A stretch of DNA of 64,000 bases from Lepidodermella squamata (taxonomy: Eukaryota > Gastrotricha). Of this stretch, positions 56,800-64,000 are shown one piece after another; within the stretch, counting starts at the first letter, position 1, and each line of letters starts with the position of its first letter. The stretch lies in contig JBLDXI010000026.1 in the NCBI GenBank assembly GCA_047495785.1, positions 186,001-250,000 of the forward strand, given 5' to 3'. The translations under genes were made by a program, and so were the position numbers. Under the pieces are notes generated by a model. It worked only from the letters and a program-made list of their open reading frames with translations. It was not told the origin of the DNA and ran no database searches.

Positions 56800-59049
56800 A
56801 TGAATAAGCGTCGAAGAGCTAATGTGAGCACTTTGGCCTGGATTCTACAGTTAATTAGCCTGCGTCTGATATCATGTAGGTTAAAAAAGAAATTTAGTTA
56901 CCTTCTCGATTGTTCGACCCCATATTTTAGGTTCGCCTCTGTCTAGCGACCATAAATTGTGGCTGGACGAAGAGTGCCACCATAATACGACGTTTGACGT
57001 GACTGGAAGCCATGGAGCTATTCACTGCATGGATCTCACAGATGCTCAGAGCTGGCGGCTGAATGTTGCAGGCAACAAAACTATTCGGTAGCAACCTTCC
57101 CTCGAATTTCATCGATTTATAAATCAATATCGTTATAGATTCACTCTAGTCGAATTCTTCGCAGTACCCTGCGGCTCTTGTTCAGCAAAAAACACCGCTT
57201 GCGATTTGATTTCAATTTACGACGGCGCAAGTGTCAACCCGAAAGACCCGGCCTCTTTTCAGTCGCCTCTGCTACGAACATGCACCGCCCCGTCCAAGGA
57301 TGGCATTGGCGTAACTACGCTGTCAAACATGGCTTTCATCCGGTACCAACCTGGAACCGGCTCATTTCCAGAGTCTACGAACCATACTCGCAGTTTCTAC
57401 CTCAAATTTGAAGGTTAATTCTTCGATTTTATTAATTATTAAATATATATCTCTTATTTTATAGACATTGAGACTTCTGACGAATCTTCCAATGTCGTCA
57501 GCCAACGCCGTAGTAGTGATGCGAAAAGTATCGCTATAGCTGTTGCGATCGGAACCGGCGTTTTAGTTGTCCTAGGCCTCGCCCTCGGATTTTATTGCCA
57601 TTATTGCCGGAATAATCGGTTCAAAAACCGGCGGAAAAAGCCTCGAACGGTCGCAAGTACGGGCGATGAGCTCGAAGGCCTCAACACCGCCATCCCGCCG
57701 GCTTCAGCGCAAAAAGAGCAGATGATCATCCCAGCGCCTCGGAGGGCGTCACGGTCACACTCGACTGAAAACGGCCAATCAGTTCGTAAATTTTCGCTGA
57801 AATCGCAATCTGAAATCGCGTCGACAACTCGGAAATTATCGACACGCTCCAATGATCACCACGAAAATCACCAGCGACAACAGGATGAAGTGCTGTCCGC
57901 ATTAGCTCAGGATTCGTTTGACGGCATGGCGCCTAAGATCAGTGTGGCAAGTTCAACCGGCACGGCCGAGAATAGCATAATTATTAACGACGTTGTTTTC
58001 GATTTGCCGTTCAATCATGCGGAAATTCTACCTCAACAATTGCGTTACTCGAGCGAGCCGATCGGGATTGGGTCATTTGGAGTCGTGTACCAGGCGATCT
58101 ACATTCCGGCAAGGTCAGAAACGCCAGATGATGACCGGCCACCTCAGCGTAGAAAGGTTTTCATCCTTCTTTTAAAAAAAATCAAAAATATTTTTTCCTG
58201 GGCTTATTTAGGTTGCAGTTAAGAAAATGCGAATGTTGAACGAGGGTTATCGGCAGGCTTTAGAGGCCGAGCTGAAACTGCTGACCTATATTGGCCCTCA
58301 CACTTATATCGTCGATTTAGTCGGTGCCATAACTCAACCGGATGAAGAATTCAGCATTGTTGTCGATTATTGCGAACTCGGCTCGCTTCAACAATTTCTA
58401 GCCAATTTCGAACAAGTTGACCCATCGAACAGCATTTCAGCCCGACGGCCGCCTACAATAAATTCCGGCGATTTGCTGCTTTTTGCCGAGCAAATCGCTA
58501 ATGGGATGAGCTATGTCCACTTTCGAAAATGTGTTCATCGCGATTTAGCGGCCAGAAATATTCTGATAAATGCAAATTACGTGCCAAAAATTACCGATTT
58601 CGGCGTGGCTCGAACGCTGAACTCCCAGGCATTTTTCAACGTAAGGAAAATTCAATTTAAAAAATCGAAACAAATCCACCTTAAAATGTATTATTATTGA
58701 ATATTTTTTCTTAATTTAGACAAAAAATGAAGGCGATTTTCCGTGGAAATGGTGCGCCCTCGAGGTGTTGGAGGGTGAATTTTTCGAGCCGAAATCCGAC
58801 ATCTGGTCATTTGGCGTCCTACTCTGGGAAATGTTCGCGCTAAGCCGGAAGCCTTATTCCGACGTGACTCGCTGCACGAATGAGTTTATCGAAAGCTTGA
58901 AGAATGACATGCGCCTGCCGAAGCCGAGCAGTTCGACGCCGAAAACCGTCTACACATTGATGTATCAATGCTGGCGACGAATCCCAGACGATCGTCCGAT
59001 TTTCCCAGAATTGGAGCGAGCTTTGTTGAGTCTTCGCACTTCTTACTGA
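56800..59049 (+). CDS. Receptor tyrosine kinase with CUB-like ectodomain, 6 exons, 652 aa
   Basis: Exons 56800-56875, 56931-57087, 57139-57413, 57465-58156, 58212-58640 and 58720-59049; introns are 51-79 bp and phases agree. A basic start and hydrophobic leader (LAWILQLISLRLIS) precede one CUB-like domain (about 30-170; CDLISIYDGA). A single helix follows at about 191-216 (SIAIAVAIGTGVLVVLGLAL), then a Ser-rich juxtamembrane region and a tyrosine kinase domain. Kinase motifs are intact: G370-I-G372-S-F-G375, K404 in VAVKK, H509-R-D511-LAAR-N516 and D529-F-G. HRDLAARN is the tyrosine-kinase signature. The activation segment up to ALE contains no tyrosine, so usual trans-autophosphorylation there is unlikely. 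No C-terminal tail. Ligand unknown; neighbours encode secreted CUB proteins. Exon 1 rests on phase and leader only. Confidence 0.88.
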
Positions 59050-59556
59050 TTTAATATCAGCTGTTTACCTCTTTCTTCGTTTTTTCGTGTTATTTCTCGG
59101 CGATTTCAGACAAAAAAATTAATTTGTTTTTTATGACCTGATAAGAAGCTGTCGAGGAAAATAAAAAAAATAGGTTTAATCTGTATATTATTTTCTAATT
59201 TGACTTCTGTCGCGCCGGAAACCACGTGAATATCGAACCATGTCGGTGATGTTTCCAGAATAATATTTCGCATAACTCGAGTTCACACATAAAAGCGGTG
59301 TGTTTGATTTGCGATAACGCGCCGTAATTATGGGCATTAAATCGGGTGCATTTACCGCCTTAATTACGCCGTTATCTCCACACGTTTTTATTAGCCTAGC
59401 TGGCAATAAATAAGGGCGTGGATGGCAAATGGGCTGATAAAAAGCAATATGCTACTCTCAAGGCGACATCTTGAAATTGAAACATATGCTGTTTTTCTTC
59501 CCCCCATATATATATATCCGATTTAAAATTCCGCTAAATTTTTAGGGGTATATATT
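59050..59556. other. Intergenic stretch
   Basis: 3' flank of the kinase gene and promoter of the next gene; a short TA microsatellite lies near 59507-59517. Nothing else recognised. Confidence 0.4.
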
Positions 59557-62500
59557 ATGAATTACCTATCGCTGCTGAAAGCTTTCGGCCTCTTGGCAGG
59601 TAAGGATCCTAATGAAAAATTGATGTCTCTTGAACTGTGCAATTTCAGCTATTGGCTGCGCTAATGGCTGTTTCATCGTTAAGATGGACGATGATGGCCG
59701 GGGTGGAACCATCCAACCTGTCCTAGATTCTGATGGCAACTACCTACCCAACCAGAATTGCTACTACACCATCTCGTTGCCTCTGGGAAGCCCATCTGAA
59801 CCTCTTGGCTTGAAGTATGACTCAAAACCGAAGTCAAACCTAAATTAATTACTTAATTAAACAGCTTGTGGTTCACATACATGGATCTTGAGATTGACGA
59901 CTCGTGGAGGCCGTGCAAAGCGTGAGTATATAATATCAGGAATTTTTATTAGTAATTATCATCAAATTTCAGTGAGAGCTATTCATGCGATGACGAGTGC
60001 AAGAAGACCGATCACGTCGTCATCACTGATATTGCCCTCAAGAAGGAGGTCACCCGCCGTTGCGGACGAAATATCCCGAACTACACCTACAAAACCGTGT
60101 CTTCTGCCGAAATTCTGTTCAAGACTGATCGCGTTTTCCAACGCACTGGTTTCACCCTCAACTTCCGAAGTGAGTTCCGCATCTTCATAATTCGACCTTG
60201 AAACTTGTTTTTTTCAGTTGATCCTGAGAGCGAACCCTGCCAACGCGTTACCATTGTCAGCTCTAAGGACGGTAAGGGTACCATCAGCTCGGCTACCAAA
60301 TGGAACGGCAACTACCGCCCGAACGAAAACTGCCGCTGGAAGGTGTCTGTTCCAAGCAGCTTCGAAAAAATCAAGATCACATTCACCAAGATGGAAGTCG
60401 ACGGTTCATGCTCTGCCGATTCGCCGACCTGCAACTGCCCGAAGGATTCCGTCACGATTTTCGGCGGTGATACCGAAGAAGGTATCAAATTTTAGCGAAA
60501 AAAAGATGATTTCCCCACGATTTTGTCTGTTTTCAGGCCCCCTTGTCACCACTCGTTGCGGATTCTCGATTCCGAACATGCGTTTCTTCACTGAATCCGG
60601 GCAAACTAACATGTTTGTCCAGTTCAAAACCGACGCCACGATCGAATACGGCGGTTTCACCCTGCAGTACGAGGGTTGCAACGAGCCTTGCGAAATCACC
60701 ACCCCAGCACCGATCCCGACTACGACCACGCCCGAAACTGTCCACCCCTACCCGCGTGATGACGCCCTCCTTGGTTTCTGGCCGATGGGTCAAAACAAGG
60801 GCCTTCGCGACGTCAGCGCCAACAAGCGCCACTGCGACCAGGCCTGCAAGGGCACGATCGATACCGCCGGAGTTTCCGGTCCATTCGGCGACCCGTCGAC
60901 CAGCCACCACGCCCCGGGCATGAACGAACCAGTCTTCTCCGTCTCGCACATTCTCGAGCCCCGCAGCTCCTACACCGTGTCGATGTGGGTCAACGTCCCG
61001 ACCAACGCTAAGGGCGGTCTTTTCTCGCTGATTTCCAACGACCAAGATCTTGCCGTAGACATTGAAACCGGCGCTGTTTCAGGCCGTCCGGTTTTGAAGG
61101 TTCGCGGCGGTGTTGACACGGCGAGTGACGTCTACGGGCCGTACGAAGCCATCCAGCCTAACACCTGGACGTACCTTGCGGTTCGCTTCGACGCTGTCTT
61201 GTGCACGCTGTCCATCTTTGGCCAGTTTGGTGAGCTCTACATGCCTAGCTACAAGTTGCGCTTGTGCAGCAACAAGAACGCCCTGTACTCACGAACTTTG
61301 TGGGTTGGAGCTACGAAGACCGGTGAGGAATCGTGGAGCTATTTGGACAGGTAACAGCTCATCTAATTATATATAAAAAAATATAAATATTTACAAAACG
61401 AAAATGGAATTCCCAGCTCTGAATTTAGGCGCTTTAGCCCTAAATTCTTTTGATTTTTCCGAATCCATTAAGGTACCCCTTTCGAAACCTGGATTTTATT
61501 AACACCTGGTAGCCTGAGACGCTATATGCTTATAACACAGCTGATATCGAAAAATCACTGATTTGTAAAATTGATAATTGAAATCGATATCGGCTCTACG
61601 GGCTGAGGTTTAGTTCGTCAAATGACCGCCGATTAGAGCAAAATACTCGCGATCTATTGGTTAGACTTGGCAATACAGCGTCTCATAAGCAGGGCGAAAA
61701 ATTCACGGAAAAAGGTTCAGAATTCCGAAATGAGCGGTTTTTGACTCGCCATAATATCTCATGTATCAATATTATGGCCAGAAAATTATTCCGAAAATTA
61801 CCGAACCAGTTACCATCGAAGTTTTCAATTTTTTCTTCGGTATCATTTAAATTTTTCGAAGAAACCTCGGATAAAAGATTGGAGATTCTCCCGAAATATT
61901 TTATTTGAAAAAAATTGTCGAATTTCTCAAAAAGTTTTAAAAATTAAAAAAACTGTGAGGAAATTACGGGACACGCAGTAAATAAATGGAAAAAATTGTA
62001 ATGAGGTCATGAAATTTGGATTACCTCAATTGATTCTGGAAAATCTAGTGTGAGCGCCTCAAATTTGGTTTTTTGTGAAATTTCAAGCGCCAAAATCTCA
62101 AAACCTTCAATTTCCGAGTTATTTAGAGGAATACAGATGTAATAATGAAACAAGATTCGAAGTAAATAATCATCGGAAAGACCGTTCCATACATAACCGG
62201 GTGTTTCTCGGGTTTTTTCGGTAAAATTTAGCTTTGCATGATAAAAGACAGACAAAAACCGACTGATGAGAAAAACCTCAATGGCTTGTTTTCATTTTTT
62301 CTGCCTAGTTCCGTCTCGGTTTCTTGCGTTATGTTGTACTCCGATGCGCTCCCAATTGAGACAATCCTACAAAACGCCGATACCTGCCGTATCCCGCACG
62401 GTTCTGCGGCCTGCGGCGCCCCGAAGATCCCGCTGCCGTCCATTCCGCAGACCTCCACCACCGTGCCAATGTACGGCCAGTTCCCATGGATGGCGTCGAT

Positions 62501-63270
62501 CCGCCTCAATGGCAAGCACATCTGCGGCGCCGCTGTTCTCGGCCGCTACTACCTTCTCTCGGCCGCCAGCTGCTTCAAGGATTCTCAAAACGTCGCCGAA
62601 TACGAGGTCCGCGTTGGCGAACACAGCTTGAGCCTGAAAGAGCAGTACGAAGTAATTCATGAGGTCAAACAATTCCAAATCCACCCAGAGTACAATGTTG
62701 TCGGCAACGATTTGGCTGTTGTCGAACTCTCCACGCCCATCGACTTCACCAACTTCTACGTCAACTCGATCTGCCTGCCCACCGATGAGGAGGCGAAGAA
62801 GCGCAGCGGCGACTTCTTCTTCTTCGGGTAAGGTTGCGGAAATTTCCGGAAAAATTAAGTAAAATTATTTAAATAGATGGGGCAAGAACGGCCGTACTGG
62901 TTCGACCAACGTTAACAACCCGCGTTACGTCTATGGTGCGATCACCCCGAACCAGGCTTGCTCCGACGCCTGGGGCAGCGAACAAGATCCGCAGCTCAGC
63001 GCCTGCTTCGAGGCCACGAACAACAAGAACGTTCCTTGCACCTTGGACGAGGGCGGTATCCTAATGGCCCCTGGCGACTTGACCACCGGCCCTGACGCCC
63101 GTTTGTACCCGGTTGGTATCTACAGCCGCCGCTACAGCAACGATTGCGAACACAAGGCCCCGGCTCTGTTCACGTGGCTGGAGGGTTACCTGTACGGAAT
63201 CCAGGAGAGAATTGCTTGCAACATCCCTGGCCACTTCTACCCGGAGAATTGCCCGATCAATTACTCCTAA
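59557..63270 (+). CDS. Secreted 2xCUB-LamG-like-serine protease homologue, 8 exons, 817 aa
   Basis: Exons 59557-59599, 59649-59814, 59865-59921, 59973-60169, 60218-60481, 60537-61350, 62309-62827 and 62877-63270 join in frame. Introns are about 49-58 bp except intron 7 (958 bp), which holds dispersed repeats. After a leader (MNYLSLLKAFGLLAAIGC) come two CUB domains (about 18-150 and 158-290), a Thr/Pro linker, a LamG-like domain (LLGFWPMG at 320 to about 505) and a trypsin fold (from about 565). The catalytic triad is Ser601-Asp648-Glu745 in place of His-Asp-Ser (SAASC, NDLAVVEL, CTLDEGG), so proteolysis is not expected. Late exons use mostly C-ending codons, unlike the two CUB paralogues upstream, which suggests high expression. 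Same architecture as the 47.1 kb gene with fewer CUBs. Confidence 0.9.
61554..61895 (+). repeat. Dispersed repeat inside intron 7 of the 2xCUB gene
   Basis: Two blocks, about 61554-61645 and 61795-61895, match 27812-27900 and 27175-27270, though in the reverse order along the sequence. A shorter inverted copy lies at 23064-23093. No coding capacity. Confidence 0.6.
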
Positions 63271-64000
63271 TAAGCTCGCAAATAGACTTGTTTTATCAAT
63301 GACATTACTTCCCCATCCTAATAATATCACTAATAAGCGTTCATATTCTGAGATTCATATCTTCATGGATCGAAATAACAATTTATTTAGATGAAAGCCT
63401 TCAAAGCATTGCTTTATAAGCCAAGGTGAATAAATTCATATCGATCATCTGCAGTTTGAGGGTATGTTCAAACCGGACCGATTCTTGAGCAAATTTGTGC
63501 GTTAAAAAATAAAACGTCACGCGGATATCGGGTTTCATTGCTGCTGCTCAGGGGAACGGCAGCTTTTAAGTTTTTTGCCACGCTTTTCATTCACTCCTAA
63601 TCACCACGCTTGCCGATGGTAAAATTAGCCGTACATGTAATTACAGATACGAATATTAGTGAACACTTCAGCTAGCTCGATCGAATACAGACGCGTTTAA
63701 AACTATCACGGCTGCTGCTTACTTCCTGAAGTATCTATTTAAAACAGTAAATACCCTGACGTTTAACCATAACGGAACTTGGCAGGTGACTTGATACGGT
63801 ACAGTTACAGTATTTTTTTCAATTGTAGCCCAGTCGCTAATCTTAAGTCCATTCCTATTACATAGTAGCCCAGGTTTGAGGGGTCAAATCGGTACGAAAA
63901 CACAAAAAATGAACAATTCACCTAAAATTAATTTTCGATTTTTTTCAGAATTTCGAGGTTAAAATTTTAAAATGCCATGTCCGGGTTATTTTTTTCAATT
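63271..64000. other. 3' flank and terminal intergenic stretch
   Basis: The end of the window contains no recognised gene. AATAAA-type signals occur near 63428 and 63508. The final 60 bp resemble words of the dispersed repeat (AATTTCGAGG, TTTTAAAATGCCATG). Confidence 0.4.

Noticed and set aside
60533-61045. Long minus-strand frame inside the 2xCUB gene
   Set aside because: It is a shadow of a strongly C-ending coding exon; the plus-strand frame has CUB and LamG domains.
1-64000. CRISPR arrays, bacterial operons or riboswitches
   Set aside because: Spliced animal-type genes throughout; no regularly spaced short repeats with unique spacers were seen.

Overview
The window is animal nuclear DNA. 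It carries spliced protein-coding genes with very short introns: most are 46-61 bp, with T-rich acceptors of the TTTTCAG type, and a few seem to be only 34-43 bp. It also holds animal-type families (a CUB-domain receptor tyrosine kinase, a class C receptor, CUB proteins fused to serine-protease homologues, an Amt ammonium transporter) and decayed retroelements and DNA transposons. Such introns and dense genes fit a compact invertebrate genome such as an appendicularian tunicate or a nematode; the sequence alone does not decide which. Many genes below were rebuilt by joining exons whose GT-AG (once GC-AG) junctions keep the frame; every such model is an inference until RNA is seen.

Layout. 0.7-1.7 kb: tetraspan MARVEL-like protein (+). 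1.7-2.2 kb: two hairpin repeats. 3.3-5.9 kb: intronless von Willebrand A protein (-). 7.1-9.2 kb: tandem pair of GNAT acetyltransferases (+). 9.6-10.7 kb: mitochondrial 2-oxoglutarate/malate carrier (-), its stop codon touching a microsatellite. 11.3-13.6 kb: AMP deaminase (+). 14.1-16.5 kb: remnant of a Ty3/gypsy-like LTR element (-) with a tRNA-like sequence near its far end. 16.7-18.2 kb: small-exon gene ending in a four-CxxC zinc domain (+). 18.5-19.0 kb: broken MULE transposase. 20.1-30.1 kb: ankyrin-repeat cluster (-) with three genes and one pseudogene fragment. 30-39 kb: gene-poor, repeat-rich stretch with a LINE tail, a decayed tandem array and a perfect 66-bp inverted repeat. 39.0-41.5 kb: nine-exon ammonium transporter (-) with two possible C-termini. 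42.1-44.2 kb: direct segmental duplication. 44.3-46.7 kb: GABA-B-like class C receptor (+).

47.1-63.3 kb is a CUB-domain cluster, all on +: a 5xCUB-LamG-protease-homologue protein (1201 aa), a 4xCUB paralogue that lost the LamG and protease-homologue modules (537 aa), a receptor tyrosine kinase with a CUB-like ectodomain (652 aa), and a 2xCUB-LamG-protease-homologue protein (817 aa). Both protease homologues have lost the catalytic His and carry Glu at the catalytic Ser position. They therefore look like non-enzymatic extracellular proteins. Their closeness to a CUB receptor kinase suggests, but does not show, a ligand/receptor or matrix-signalling locus. This cluster is the strongest candidate for a little-described system here.
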